A DNA stretch of 64,000 nt from Nannobrachium achirus (lineage: Eukaryota > Chordata > Actinopteri > Myctophiformes > Myctophidae). A program made the position numbers and the translations under genes. The stretch covers positions 11,447,083 to 11,511,082 of the forward strand of contig OY997655.1 of assembly GCA_963921795.1 (NCBI GenBank), read 5' to 3'. A model generated the notes under the pieces. That model searched no databases, was not told the DNA's origin, and saw nothing but the letters and a program-made list of their open reading frames with translations. Positions 1 through 51,050 of this stretch are shown in pieces (position 1 is the first letter of the stretch; every line of letters starts with the position of its first letter).

Positions 1-290
1 TGTTAAATCGATTTCATTTACTTCTTTCTATTGTTTTAGAGATTCTTATTTCAGTGGCTGGGGGCATGCGTACAAGTGGCTAAATATGTCATTTTACACA
101 GAATAAGCCCATTCCCAAGATACAACGCAACCTTTCATGGTTGGATGTGACTTATGGGGGCTAGAAGTGTTACTGTAAATAGCAATAAAGAAACTGCTGG
201 CTTATTGTGTCTAAAAAGACATATTTAGCCACTTGTACACGGTAAATGTAGGTAAAACAATAGAAAGAAGTAAATGAAAACATTTTAACA
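1..290. mobile_element. inverted-repeat (MITE-like) element
   Basis: The ends are mirror copies (CATTTACTTCTTTCTATTG near 20, its complement near 260-275), with an inner arm pair GTGGCTAAATATGTC at 76 and GACATATTTAGCCAC at 217. It may be cut by the window edge. No coding capacity seen. Confidence 0.7.
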
Positions 291-1168
291 CTCATCTTTT
301 CTTTTCTCTAATTACAATCTAAAATATGAACCCTTGTTGTAAAAAAACAAATACTTGGCCTAAACACCGCTAAGTTGAACTCTTCTAATAAACAAACCAC
401 ACTGACGTTGCTATGTAATGTAATGTCTACATGACCAATGTCACTGTAACACCGCCATGCTGGTGGACAGACGACGGAGGAACTGAGGAGGGAGACATTT
501 GAGTATTGGAATTCAGCTTTAGGCACTGTGTTCACAGAAAGCCTTTTCTTTGAGTGGATGTCCATAGTGTGGCTTGAATGTCTGCTCATCTGCATTATCA
601 GAAACAAATAGCTTAGCCTAAAAACAATGGCAAACAAGGGCTTCTCATGGTTGTGAACCGTTCAACGTCGGGTCGAAACAGCCCGTGTTGCCGGACACAA
701 CCAGGAGGATCCAAAGATGTTGAATGTTTTCCATCTTGAAGCTCCCAGGGTGTTGTGCAAAGAAACGCTGGGGTGTCGCGTGAGTGTTGAAACGTGACGT
801 TTGGAAGCCTGATTTGAACTTCGTTGCGATGCGAGCTCAGAGACATCGTCGCACGACAGAATAAAATAAACATTACAGCAACCAATGCGGACAGGCCAAC
901 GATGTTGGAATACACAAACCTGATCCCTTGCAAATAATAAGGACATAATACGGACGAGCCGCTCGACCAAAAATACGTATATATACGAAAAAAGGTTACT
1001 GGAGACGTTCTCTCAACGTCTCACACCCGTTTTATAATGTTTGTCATTGAAAAATAGATAGACACCTCCAGACACAGATATACTGTACTTTGCAGTACAA
1101 TTGGACTGCCAGAGACAGTGCTGGTTTTGGTGGAGGGGGAGTCTGTGCGTATGTATGGGAAATCCTTA
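291..1168. other. 3' flank of kif19, no gene seen
   Basis: The short open frames here show no recognisable domain. No clear AATAAA-type signal was found on the minus strand downstream of the kif19 stop, so the end of the 3' UTR cannot be placed. Confidence 0.5.
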
Positions 1169-1382
1169 GTGTCTGCGTGTGCGCTGGGCCCCGGGCCCCG
1201 TGATGGTGACATAGCGCAGGGGCCTCCTCAGTGACTGCCCTGTGGTGTTGCCGTAGAAAAGAAGGCCTCCTCAGTGTCTGCGTGTGCGCTGGGCCCCGGA
1301 GCCCGTGGTGGTGACATAGCACAGGGGCCTCCTCAGTGTCTGCGTGTGGGGCCCATGGTGGTGACATAGCGCAGGGGCCTCC

Positions 1383-40027
<38,645 letters not shown>

Positions 40028-40029
40028 CT

Positions 40030-40030
<1 letters not shown>

Positions 40031-40103
<73 letters not shown>
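40031..40103. repeat. (GA)n microsatellite forming exon 1 pyrimidine tract
   Basis: About 73 bp of GA, read as (CT)n on the gene strand, ending a few bases before the CAG acceptor of visible exon 1. Confidence 0.95.
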
Positions 40104-40105
<2 letters not shown>

Positions 40106-40403
40106 TTAGCCATTAGTAATCTTCATCACTGATATTAAAATAACATGTCAGGGACCAGGGTTCCTGTCATTTCAGCACGTACACTAGGACAATAACAGCC
40201 TCGCTACAGAACAGGTGTGTAGTAGTGTTGTTCCGACGTCCCATGAGTCCAACGATAGCTGACCCCAACCTGAACCCTGATCACAGTAAAACTATGCCTA
40301 AACCAAACCTTAACCCTAACCCTTGTAGATCTGCTACTTTTTTTTATGCTTTTGCGAGGTTTCTGCTCCGACAGAGGCGATACATGCATTATGCAGTACA
40401 GCA

Positions 40404-40500
40404 TGAACGGTAAATGGTGCATTTGTATAGCGCTGTTATCCAAGGCGCATTACATACGGTAGATTGTGCATTACATTAACCCATTCACTGGCATCCCAGC
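40404..40500 (+). repeat. teleost dispersed repeat, 5' part only
   Basis: GGTAAATGGTGCATTTGTATA to ACCCATTCACTGGC, diverging afterwards. Confidence 0.7.
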
Positions 40501-40809
40501 CTATATAACACAACGCATGGCCCAAGGTCGAGTGGGCCTCAATTACGAGGGGCAGCAGCGGTGCTTTGGAGACCACTTTGGGGAGCGAGGGGGGATACAT
40601 TACAGAGTGGGCCTTGTTTGCAAACAGTGGGGCTCATATTAGGTTGTTGTAGTACCGTAGGTGGAGCCGGGTGGAAGCGTTAGCCACAGCGGGGCTGATA
40701 CGGGGCTGAGTGGGGCCTGGTGGAAGGAGATCGCTTGCTACCTGTAGGCAGGGGCGTCACACCAAATTCTGGGCCCTGGATACAAGGATTCACTGCGGGC
40801 CCCCCATGA

Positions 40810-41165
40810 ATGTTAACTATTGAAAAATAGCAGATATACAAGCTCACAGCGCGGCACCGAGTGCCGCGCTGCGAGCTTGTATATCTGCTATTTTTTGAAA
40901 AATCAGGAAAATGTGTGCAAGGAACCTATGTCAAGGACCCCCAAGATGATTTTTATTTGGCCACGGACTCCGATCTCAAAATATTTAGTTCCAGGGACCC
41001 CCAGATGCAAATTTTGAGTTAGAAATGTTCGCTTAAAAAATACATATATTCAAAGATGTTCACACATTTTCACAACTTTTCAAAAATAGCAGATCTACAA
41101 GCTCGCAGCGCGGCACTCGGTGCCGCGCTGTGAGCTTGTATATCTGCTATTTTTCAATAGATAAA
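40810..41165. mobile_element. element with two hairpins flanking GGACCCC sequence
   Basis: Hairpins 40826-40898 and 41083-41155, both with GCGCGGCAC...GTGCCGCGC centres, enclose GTCAAGGACCCCCAAGATGA and ATTTAGTTCCAGGGACC. The same hairpin pair encloses the complement at 50530-51050. Confidence 0.8.
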
Positions 41166-41654
41166 GTTATTAGGGCCCCTCCACCTTGGGCCCCAGTAAC
41201 TCAGTCCCACTTTCGTACCCCTTGTGACGCCCCTGCCTGTAGCCCCCCCCACCTCCGCATCCCCAATCCGCTTGGCCACCGAGCCCCTCACTTTGAAGCC
41301 CCTTGATTGAAATTCAAGAGGAGAGCTCTGACTTTTAATACGGACAATTACTGAAAGAGGAGGTGGATGAAATGGGGAGGAGGGGGGGGTAAGTTTAAAG
41401 GGGAAATCGTACACATAGAGAGAGGGAGGAGGGGAGGTGGCGGACGAGAGAGAGCGAGGGAGGGATTATTTATTATGGAACATATTAATATCCAGTCCAA
41501 GGTGAAGTGTTGACAATGTATTGAAGGAGTTGGAAAGGTGTGTGCCAGTGTGTGTGTAACCACATGTTTGCACAAGCGTAATTTGTATAGGGTTGATGGG
41601 TTTAATAAACCCAAGGGCCCCCCTACTGGGGACAGTATTATAAATTCATAGGCT

Positions 41655-41912
41655 ATTATATCGTCGTTGTCGGGTGAAAACCTTGTATGTCCAAAACCGT
41701 TCGTTTTGCATTTTTTCATTTTAAAAATGATTTAAACTAGTGAAAACAGCCGATCTACAAGCACACAACGCCTCGCGGTTTGTGTGCTTGTAGATCTGCT
41801 GTTTTCGCTATTTTTGTGCGACAGCCTTATATGAAGCAGGGCTTTGCTTTGCGAAAGAACATACACATTTGAAACTTGGAGATACGAGGTTTTACACCCG
41901 ACAACGACGATA
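41655..41912. mobile_element. complete palindrome with ATATCGTCGTTGTCGGG ends
   Basis: ATATCGTCGTTGTCGGGTGA at the left and ACCCGACAACGACGATAT at the right are exact complements over the outer bases. Hairpin core 41742-41812. About 258 bp. Confidence 0.9.
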
Positions 41913-42318
41913 TGTATTTTGTCATTTCCAATATATCAAGCGGTCTCTAATCTCCTAATCTATGGGCCCATCTCTTGGCAGTACAGGGCCCTTTTGATCT
42001 AAAAACCCATGCAGAATAAGATCTAATTTCGCCCCTGCATGTTTGTGCCTAGTCTTCCATTGAAAAGTTGTTTTTGTAAGTCGTCAAAGTAAAGGTTGCC
42101 AGTGGAGAAACATCATTTACAAATCAGTATAATCAGGCCTCCTGGCCTCCTGACGAACAGCCTCCCTCGGAGCAGAAGCCTCCACCTCTGATACCCAGAG
42201 ATACGCTCCCTGAATGGTGATAAGTATGGACAGACGGGTGCATGCATGCGGGGGGCACAGTTACAAAAAATATACATTTTTTTTACTGACAGCTTCTGAA
42301 GTCCTTGTCATGTCTGTC

Positions 42319-42622
42319 TAGGGCTGTCACAATTATTACATAATCGTCTAATCGTAAAAATTTTTACATAATCGTGATTATTTTCGCGACGCGTTGTGAG
42401 CTTGTAGATCGGCTATTTCCACTATCAAAGTAAGTTGTCAAATATGTCAGTAATTTCTTTGTATATTTAGGTTATGTTTCATATCTACCATGTACAACTT
42501 CAAAGCCTAAAAGCCAAACAGAAATGTAATTATCAACGACAAAAACACAATTAAATCGTTAATCGCCAATTATTTGAGTGACAATTAATCGTCATGTAAA
42601 ATGTCATATCGTGACAGCCCTA
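42319..42622. mobile_element. hAT-like MITE, TSD TGTCTGTC
   Basis: TAGGGCTGTCACAATTATTA / ATATCGTGACAGCCCTA; TGTCTGTC at 42311-42318 and 42623-42630. Retains one arm of the hairpin (GTTGTGAGCTTGTAGATCGG at 42391). Confidence 0.93.
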
Positions 42623-42796
42623 TGTCTGTCTGTGTATCAGTGCGACTGCAACGCTAGCAGGAGGTGAAGATGGGTGCAGCTTAGGAGGCTGAGGAGGCTC
42701 CTGTGACTGTCACACTTACACCTCCCTCACTCCCTCTCTCCTCCTGTATGTGGTCTGGATGGAACTAGCCTAGGGTCCCTTCACTCTTCGGGGTTT

Positions 42797-43175
42797 GATC
42801 CGGTCAGGAGCAGAAACCACTTTATGCCATGTTGTAGTCCTAGACGGACTACACGGGCCGGAACTATCAAACCGGATTCAGTTTTAACCCAAAATATTCC
42901 CCTGCGCATACTTTTAGGGCCTACCTAATAAACCCCTTGATGCGGCGTAGTTTTGCTTTTGGAAAATGTGTTTGGTATATGCATCTTTTAGTCCAACTCG
43001 TAGCGACTGGCAAGACTACTCGAGCATAGGGGTTGGGGAAACAAACGGGGGGAAACAAAACAAAGCGACGGCGCTTATTCTGCTTGTGGTTTCCGCCTAG
43101 ACCGGATCAAACGGCCCGTTGTAAACGAACACCAGGCTTTCCCCCCAGGGAGCCTGGTGACGCGAGGTTAGGGTG
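42797..43175. repeat. non-autonomous repeat, uninterrupted copy
   Basis: GATCCGGTCAGGAGCAG to CCTGGTGACGCGAGGTTAG; colinear with 10194-10870 and lacking its hAT insertion. Confidence 0.75.
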
Positions 43176-43434
43176 GAACATGACAGCAGCTCAGGTTTGG
43201 GTTTCACAGCAGCAAGGATCTGGTCTGAACAGGAGCGTACGTCTCTTTCTCTCATTTTTCTCACATTTTTGGACACTGCTCCAACAGATTTTGCCCTAAG
43301 ATCACGCAAAGCGGTACACGGTATCAACATGGATCCGTCCCATTTCCCATATTCCCTCCTGATTGGCTACCATTGCCTTCTAAAGTTTGTGTATGCGACC
43401 TGACAGTCGCTTATCTCCCGATTTAGGGAGTCTT

Positions 43435-43593
43435 AAGCCTCTATCAGAGTCCAGGGTGAAGAGCTATTCACTTCACCGCGTTGTAGTTTCCTAGCTATCA
43501 CCTAGGCTTTGTTATGTATTTTTAGGTGATAGCTAGAAAACTACACCGCGGTGAAGTGAATAGCTCTTCACCCTGGACTCTGATAGAGGCTTT
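43435..43593. mobile_element. 159-bp near-perfect palindrome, copy 1
   Basis: AAGCCTCTATCAGAGTCCAG / CTGGACTCTGATAGAGGCTT with a TATGTATTTTTA-like centre. Sister copy at 52431-52588 is almost identical. Confidence 0.93.
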
Positions 43594-43989
43594 ACTGGTA
43601 GGTAGATAATATAATATATATAGATAGATTGTATAATAATTCATTAATTGCCCTGCAGCCCTAATCACAGGGATACAATAACAAAGTAGCTATAGACAGA
43701 TGGAGAGAGAGAAAGGCAAACAGATGCATGCGTCAGACACTGTGTGTCGGAAAGGCTAACAGGCCATCTAGAGCTGTCTGAACATGGCTTGTGTGTGTGT
43801 GTGTGTGTGTGTGAGTGCACCATGCACGTGTGGGTAGGTGTAGTGCTGTAAACACTGCACCTTTATTCTACCTATATGAGGGCGGATTCTGACAATGCAT
43901 TTCAATGGGAATGGGAGTGATTTTTTGCAGAAATCCGCCCTCATACATTTGGTAGAATAAAAGTGTTGTGTGACCGTGCCCTAACAGTA

Positions 43990-44700
43990 TTTATTTCTAC
44001 TGTTCTTTCAGGGGACCACCGACTCCTGTGGCTCCAGAACTGATGGAAAAGTGCTTGTGCCCCCTAGTGGAGGACCCCCGTCACTGCAGCGCACAGCCGT
44101 AATTCGGGCTAGGAGCGACCCGGAGAGCCGGGTCCGGTACCCACGCGTCCACCTCGGCCGCGTGGAGCCAGCCGTGCGTATACCTAGTGACGGACCCCCG
44201 CCACTGCAGCCCGCTAAAAAGGCCGTAACTCGGCCCCCCAGCGACCGGGGTGGCCTGACGGTCGCTTATCTCCCGATTAGGGAGTCTTACTGGTTTTATT
44301 ATTATTATTTACTACCAGTAAGACTGCCTAATCGGGAGATAAGCAACCGTCAGGTCGCATACACAAACTTTAGAAGTAAATGGTATCCAATCGGGAAGGA
44401 ATATGAGAAATTGGACAGATCCATGTTGATGACATGACTTTAGAGGTACAATGAAACGCTTTGCGTGATTTTAGGGCAAAATCTGTAGGAGCAGTGTCCA
44501 AAAATGTGTTTTGCTAGAATGAGCCTCATGGTGGTGCTAGAATAGGGCCATGTGAGAAATGAGGGGTGTTTGGCATGGATCGGGGCAACGGTGGCAGAGA
44601 TATGAGTAGGGCAAAAGTGTGACGTGACGTGAGACTGACAGACTTGACTGACAGCCGGTGGAGGTTTTGATAGTAATTGCGGTCGCAATTATTTTCAGAA
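43990..44700. repeat. multicopy repeat, related to 5690-6560
   Basis: GGGGACCACCGACTCCTG (as at 6111), a GTCGCTTATCTCCCGATTAG palindrome at 44270-44350, and TTTTGCCCT/AGTGTCCAAAAATG in reverse. Confidence 0.65.
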
Positions 44701-44795
44701 GATACCAGACACAAAGTTTCTGCCAGACAGCAACGGTGAGTTCCTATTACGTTAATTAACACGCAAGTGCATAGACTTACTGTATAGTACGAGCA

Positions 44796-44796
<1 letters not shown>

Positions 44797-44861
<65 letters not shown>

Positions 44862-44875
44862 TGTGTGTGTGTGCA
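44797..44875. repeat. (TG)n microsatellite
   Basis: About 80 bp of TG with two short interruptions. Confidence 0.95.
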
Positions 44876-45298
44876 CGGGAGCATCATTAAGCCCTAGTGG
44901 TGTTGATAACACCTCCGTCCGTTCCCATCTGTCACTCGTCTCTCTTAAGTTACATCGGTGCGGCCACACCCCTGGGTGCTACCTGAATGGGTGCCCTGCC
45001 CGCATGACAGCTGCTGTGCGGGCAGAGACCCCGCATCGCCACCCCGCCACCCCGCCTCATCTTCTTAAGTCGCCTGATGAGACGATAACAGCGTTCAAGA
45101 TAACAGCGTTCAAGGCATGCCCGCCTAGCTGCAACCTAAGAGCCAGTGGTGGGCTCGATCAAATGAACTATTCAAAGGTACAAATTACTTTGAGAAAATT
45201 AAGGTCTTTTCCCGAGGAAGACCTGAGGAACAAAATGTCCACAAAATGTCTTCTAAATCCTGACAGTTTTATGAAACTGTTAGCAGAAATCCTAACAG

Positions 45299-45478
45299 TT
45301 AAATGGTGCATTTATATAGAGCTTTTATCCAAGGCGCTTTACATAGAGTGTGCATTACATTCACCCCATTCACACGCACATTCATACACCAGTGTCTTGC
45401 TCACTAACTCTGGGGAGCCCGGGATCGAACCGGGAACCCTTCTAAGGCGGCAACTCTACCCCTGAGCCACTGCCGCCC
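45299..45478 (+). repeat. teleost dispersed repeat, internally shortened copy
   Basis: TTAAATGGTGCATTTATATA to CTGAGCCACTGCCGCCCCC, lacking the AACCTGCTCACCGGG section. GGGATCGAACCGGGAACC resembles a tRNA T-arm box. Confidence 0.8.
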
Positions 45479-45807
45479 CCTTTGTTACCCTCCACCACTG
45501 GCATCGCCACTTGATCGTGTTTGTGAAGGGATGCCAGGAATGGAATCCTGCTGCTATACAATGTATGGGTGCGTGGGTGGGGTAGGGTAGGGGGGAGCCA
45601 CCCTGAGTGTGGGCACAGCCGTGTGCCAAGAGAGCTGCAGGAGTTCAATTAGCACACCTTTGTGAGAGGAGAAAAAGGGTGACTGCGGGGTTGGCAGCAG
45701 GCAGGTGTTCAGTGTAACGTTGATGTCTCCTGCTATAATAAACCTGTCCAAGGAGCTTTATGTGGACGCAGCGTGGTGTGGACAGCAACACGAGTGTTGG
45801 GTACTTG

Positions 45808-45810
<3 letters not shown>

Positions 45811-45904
<94 letters not shown>

Positions 45905-45959
45905 CAAGTCAGGGCAAGCAGGGTGGGCAGAAGCGTGGTGAGATGCCAGCACACTCCCA

Positions 45960-46032
<73 letters not shown>

Positions 46033-46251
46033 CGTGCCTGCGTGTGATTTATACATATTTTTCAAGACATTTCGTGCACCGAAAATAGAGGATCTACAAG
46101 GTTTGTAGATCGCCTAATTGTCAGCTTTAGGTTTAGAGAAAAAAACAACACCACTGTCCTAAAAATGTCCCAACAAGTAAGTATAGTAATATAAATGTGT
46201 GAGTGAGTGAGTGAGTGAGTGAGTGAGTGAGTGAGTGAGTGAGTGAGTGAG

Positions 46252-46283
<32 letters not shown>

Positions 46284-46315
46284 TGTGTGCATGCGTGTGT
46301 GCGTGCGTGTGTGCA
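45811..46315. repeat. (CA)n, (TG)n and (GTGA)n/(GTGC)n microsatellites
   Basis: CA 45811-45903, TG 45962-46028, then GTGA tetranucleotides 46197-46250 changing to GTGC 46251-46284. A short hairpin (GGATCTACAAGGTTTGTAGATC) lies at 46089-46110 between them. Confidence 0.95.
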
Positions 46316-46582
46316 TGCGCTGTGCAATCAACAGGTGTTTTGCTGGGAAAAAAGAAAAGAAAACACTCTATAATGAAGTCCAGCACCACAGCGACAGGGT
46401 GGAAGAATGACACGGTCCATGATGGATGATTGGCCGTCCGTCAAACAGCAGCGTTTCTGCAGGTTGGCAGACTGTCGCCTGGCAACCACAAAACACACTG
46501 GGCACAAGACGGCAAACACCCACAGACTCTGATAAAGATAAATACAAAAGAGAAAAATCAGAAAATGTCTGACTGAGTCAAT

Positions 46583-47135
46583 AAAGGGTGGGCGATATGG
46601 TGATAAATATCGTTGAGACGATACAATGTCTCCACGTTATGCCTTTTCAGAGATATCGTATATATCATGCAATGCCTTATAAAAAAATCCTGTTAAATTG
46701 TTAATACAGAGATTCACTGCAGAATTCATTTAAACCTACATTTTGTTCTAAATCAGTTAAGTTCTGAAACTTTAAAATGTCAAGGTCTCCCCTTAACTCT
46801 GACAGTATACAGTATACAAATGAAACCAAATGGGTCCATTTGGTTTCATTTGTATACTGTCAGAGTTACATACTGGTAAGGATCAATTTAGACCTCCCAA
46901 AAGGAACCCAGAGAGTCCCTGGACCCCACATTGAGGACCGATGGTCTAAATGATCTGTTACTCCTTTTTTTCTTTTTAGTTTTTTTTACCTTGTACTGTA
47001 GGTGGTTGTACTGTTAAGTAACTTGAAAAATTACCATAAAAACCAACCTGAAAAATGATTGTGATAAGATTGTGTATCGTGATACAGCTTGGGAAAATAT
47101 TGTGATATTGTATTTTTCCATATTGCCCACCCCTA
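46583..47135. mobile_element. hAT-like MITE, TSD GAGTCAA(T/G)
   Basis: AAAGGGTGGGCGATATGG / CCATATTGCCCACCCCTA. GAGTCAAT (46575-46582) and GAGTCAAG (47136-47143) flank it. Interior ATATCG-rich plus a TACAAATGAAACCAAATGGG palindrome. Confidence 0.88.
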
Positions 47136-47276
47136 GAGTCAAGACGCCACTGTTGACCAAGTAGATTAGAATGTGAGTTCTGTATTATGCAGGTTACCAC
47201 AGTCATGCGGTGCGTGCTTAACAAAGCAACAATGTGCGGAGGAACAATAAACATTATGAACAATCAAAGTGCAGAG

Positions 47277-47412
47277 GGGCGCAGATGGCCGAGTGCTTTA
47301 AGGTACATACATACCACGCATGGGCTCTGATGGAGCCTTTCAGTGAGTCCCGGGTTCGATTCCCGAGCCCAAGAAGACCTTTGCTGCGTGTCACGCCCTG
47401 CCCTCACTCTTT
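47277..47412 (+). mobile_element. tRNA-derived SINE remnant
   Basis: GGGGCGCAGATGGCCGAGTG holds an A-box-like segment and CGGGTTCGATTCCCGAGCCC a B-box. The tail AAGACCTTTGCTGCGTGTCA is typical of fish SINEs. The spacing and body do not fold as a functional tRNA. Confidence 0.75.
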
Positions 47413-47416
47413 CCAT

Positions 47417-47940
47417 TTACCATCAACCAGTGGTGGAAAAAGTACTCACAATTTTCACTTATAGGTTAAAGTATCAATACTGTCAATACTCTGTTACAAG
47501 TAAAAGTCCGGAAATCAAACTTTACTTGAGTAAAAGTAATGTAGGCCTACTTAAAGTACAAAAGTAAAATGACTCATTACTCATTTCACAAGTTTTCAAA
47601 TGTATAAAGTATCACATCTTTAGAAAATAGCAGATCTACAAGCTCCCAATGCGCCACAATGTCACACATTGTGCTCTTGCTGATCGGCTATTTTCAAAAG
47701 GCTGAAATGCATGTTTTGTAATAATAATCAATATCTACAAAGCAACTAGTAACTAAAGTTTTCAAATAATTGTAGAGGAGTAAAAAAGTAGCCCACAATA
47801 TTTGCCTCAGAGATTTAATGGAGTAGAAGTAAAAGTACAGAAAACCGGAAATACTCCAGTAAAGTAAACAAAATACCTCAAAATTGTACGTAAGTACAGT
47901 ACTTGAGTAAGTACTTAGTTACATTAGACTACATTAGATA
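47417..47940. mobile_element. CAGTGGTGGAAAAAGTACTC element with central hairpin
   Basis: Left end ACCAGTGGTGGAAAAAGTAC; right part AGTACTTAGTTACATTAG. Hairpin 47624-47695 at the same internal position as in 28094-28491. Confidence 0.82.
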
Positions 47941-48203
47941 TTACATTAGATATGGGCATCTCTATTCATGCCCATATAGCTAGATGAATCTGCCTAGCAA
48001 CACCGCACGGTACTGGTGGCGTCATCACTTGGGTCTCCCGGCTCCGATGCTCAGTGGGTGAATTTGACGCGGAGGTCGAGAGGTTTTTGTGGATGTTGAG
48101 TTTATTATGCATGGTCACTCAGACAGGGATTATAGAGGTGACTCGTAAGACCAGCACCTTCTATAAGTATCTCCTTGTGCTTGAAAATAAATCACATTAG
48201 CTA

Positions 48204-48236
48204 TTGAAAAATAGCAGATATACAAGCTCACAGCCT
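48204..48236. repeat. half hairpin
   Basis: AAAAATAGCAGATATACAAG CTCACAGC only; the second arm is absent. Confidence 0.6.
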
Positions 48237-48587
48237 GGGTTATGGGTTATACAACTTCATCCTAAAGGTCATTACACACCAGGAGGTGCGGCGCGAATAA
48301 ACTACGAAAATGTGTCGCGATTATTTCACTAGCATACCAGCTCCGGTTGCTATAATTCCACAATAGTGGATTTGAATTCGCCCGAATAAGTGGGTCTGTA
48401 GAAACCAATGGGTGGCACCGTTCCATTCGTCCATTTGTTTTAATGTAATGTTTAATGTGAATTAATTGCACAAAATAAACACTCACAGTGTGCTAGGAAC
48501 CTTATCCCCCGAAAATTATGATTATGACATCAAATGTTGTTTTGGTATGGTAGTAAGGGGAAACACAGCTACTACAGTTCATGCCAA

Positions 48588-48822
48588 CCCACTAAGCACG
48601 CCGTCTAAAAGTGGTCTAATAGTGGTATAGATATGAAAGTTTTTTTGTTGTCTAAACTTAAACTAGACGACTAATAGACGTCTAATAGTCGTCTAAATGC
48701 AGACCGTCTATATTTAGACGACTATTAGACGTCTATTAGTCGTCTAGTCTAAGTTTAGACGACAAAAAAACGTTCAAATCTATACCACTATTAGACCACT
48801 TTTAGACGGCGTGCTTAGTGGG
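48588..48822. mobile_element. palindromic MITE with CACTAAGCACGCCGTCT ends
   Basis: Ends CACTAAGCACGCCGTCTAAA / TTTAGACGGCGTGCTTAGTG. The centre is built from reiterated TAGACGTCTAATAGTCGTCT steps, so nearly every segment pairs. 235 bp. Confidence 0.88.
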
Positions 48823-48946
48823 AAGGGTTCCCAACCTTTTCAGGCTGCGACCCACCAAAACAAAAGTATCATATTTGAACTTGGGGTTTATTTTTAGACC
48901 ACAATGCTTATATGAGATGATTCTAAAATCACCCAATGTTATTCTC

Positions 48947-49479
48947 TAGGGGTGTAACGATACATTTTAATAGCGATTCGATACATATCACGATAAATGG
49001 TTGACGATACGATACATGGACGATATTGGGTCATTCATGGCGATACGATACGATTCGATTCAATGATTTAAAATCGATATAGTAACTATTTAGCAAAGAC
49101 ATTCAATCTGTGTGAAAGGTGTGGATAGTGCAGGTTTTTAAGGTAAACATGTATTATTATGGATATAAATAAGTAAACACATTGGTTATCTGCCAAATAC
49201 ATGGACCTTGTAGATTGACAAACCTGCTCCTTGACATGAACCCAGAGATTACATACATTTATCCAGACCAGTGTAGCTAAATGGAATGGAAAAGTAATTA
49301 AACCCCTCCCTTTAATGTTTTCTAAGTAGGTAGTATCGATACAATCGATTCTTAGCATTGACGATTCGATACGATACAAAATCAAACGATACGATTCGAT
49401 TTTAGCCGCTTTCATTTCGATATACTTCGATTTTTTAAGTCAAAAACGATATTTCGATGCAGTTATCGTTACACCCCTA
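48947..49479. mobile_element. hAT-like element, TSD TTATTCTC
   Basis: TAGGGGTGTAACGATACATT / ATCGTTACACCCCTA; TTATTCTC at 48939-48946 and 49480-49487. Interior of CGATACGAT motifs. The sequence around it occurs uninterrupted at 38745-38785. Confidence 0.95.
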
Positions 49480-50530
49480 TTATTCTCCATAGAGGAAAAA
49501 ACGTCTGCGAGCCAGGGGATGAAGAGGACTTCCGGTACTCTACTGGGTTTGCCCTTTAAAGTTTAAACTACTCTTGTCTTTTGGTAGAAAATGCCAGGAT
49601 CAGAGGCTGATGCTTCCAGCTCTTTCATCCCAACCCTTCTTCTCAGATCAGTCGAGGATGTGGAAAATAAAGGGCAGACGAAACCTGCTGGAGTCCCGTC
49701 TCGTCTTAGATGAAAGAACACATTCTAGGTTGAACGCGGAGGGTCAGATTGTCCACTCAGGAAATGGACCGGCTGACCTCTCTAGTTGTTGTGTCTAGTA
49801 ACCTCGTTCTCTTTGCCTCCACTGCTGACTAATTCATGGCCGCAAATGAAAGAGTACGTCAGCCCCGGAACGCAAGCACGGACTGGGTCAGGAGTGGAAA
49901 GTAACTTAGTACCTTTACTCACCTTTACAGTGTAAAAAGTACTCGCATGGTGTAAAAAAAATGTTGTGACAACACTGCAATGTGGAATTAAAGGAGTAGT
50001 TCACCCCCAAAATTGCTTTTTTTTCTATTGATTACTCATGCTATGGAGACTTGAGTTCAATATTATTCTTTTTTCTGCATTCAAAAGACAAAAATGTGAT
50101 TACGGTATATTAGATTTACTCCCATTGATTCCGGATGGAGTCCCAAATGCATTCAGAACAACTGACTTTAAGTGTCACAAGTGAAAGTCTGGAATTCAAA
50201 AGATTACTTGAGTAAAAGTGCAAAAGTATTAGTATCAAAATGCACTCTTGGCAGAATGTCCCATTTCACAACTTTTCAAATTGCTATAGTGTTTAATGAA
50301 CAGAAAATACATTTTCAGGTAGGTGACAACTGTTCAGCCAACCAGGAGAGGGTTCTCAGCTTCATTCCGCTTATCATTTTGTCTGTTCATTTCTTTGTGT
50401 CATCCACTTCCAGTTTCACTTTAATCTGTATACTGAGTTCTCTATCCTGATTGGATACAAATTGGTATCCCCACCTGAACATGCATTTTCTGTTCATTAA
50501 AACCCATTTAGGCCTAGAATTATTGAATGC
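49480..50530. other. repeat-derived sequence, no gene
   Basis: Includes GTACTTTAC-type element pieces near 49895 and 50170-50240, AAAGGAGTAGTTCACCCCCA at 49990, and unrecognised sequence. Confidence 0.5.
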
Positions 50531-51050
50531 TTTAACCAGTGAAAAATAGCAGATCTACAAGCTCACAGCGCGGCACCGAGTGCCGCGCTGCGAGCTTGTA
50601 GATCAGCTATTTTTGAAAAAGTCGTGAAAATGCGTGCAAATCTTTGACTATATGTATTTTCAAAGCAAACGTTTGTAACTAAAATGTTGCTTCTGGGTGG
50701 TCCCTGGAACGCAATATTTTGAGATGGGGGTCCGTGGCCAAATACATATCATTTTGGGGGTCCTTCACATGAAAAGGTTTGAGAACCACTGCCATAGTAG
50801 TCTCTCAAGAACAGACTAACTGAGCTCCATTTAAGTGAAAAGGACCTTTTCTTTGACGATGGCTGGTCAGATTGCTGACATAGAAACATAGGTTTTTCAA
50901 AAAAAACCTTAGAAGGATTCAAAAGACACTTATAGAATCGGGTAAAAATTCGAATTTTCAAAAATAGCAGATCTACAAGCTTGCAGCGCGGCACTCGGTG
51001 CCGCGCTGTGAGCTTGTATATCTGCTATTTTTCAATAGTTAGAGCATAAA
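50530..51050. mobile_element. element with two hairpins, inverse arrangement of 40810-41165
   Basis: Hairpins 50543-50615 and 50961-51033 with the same GCGCGGCAC centres; between them GTCCCTGGAACGCAATATTT, GGGGGTCCTTCACATGAAAA and GGTTTGAGAACCACTG. Confidence 0.8.

Noticed and set aside
47277..47412. Functional tRNA gene
   Set aside because: A- and B-box-like segments are present, but the body does not form a clean cloverleaf and a SINE-type tail follows.
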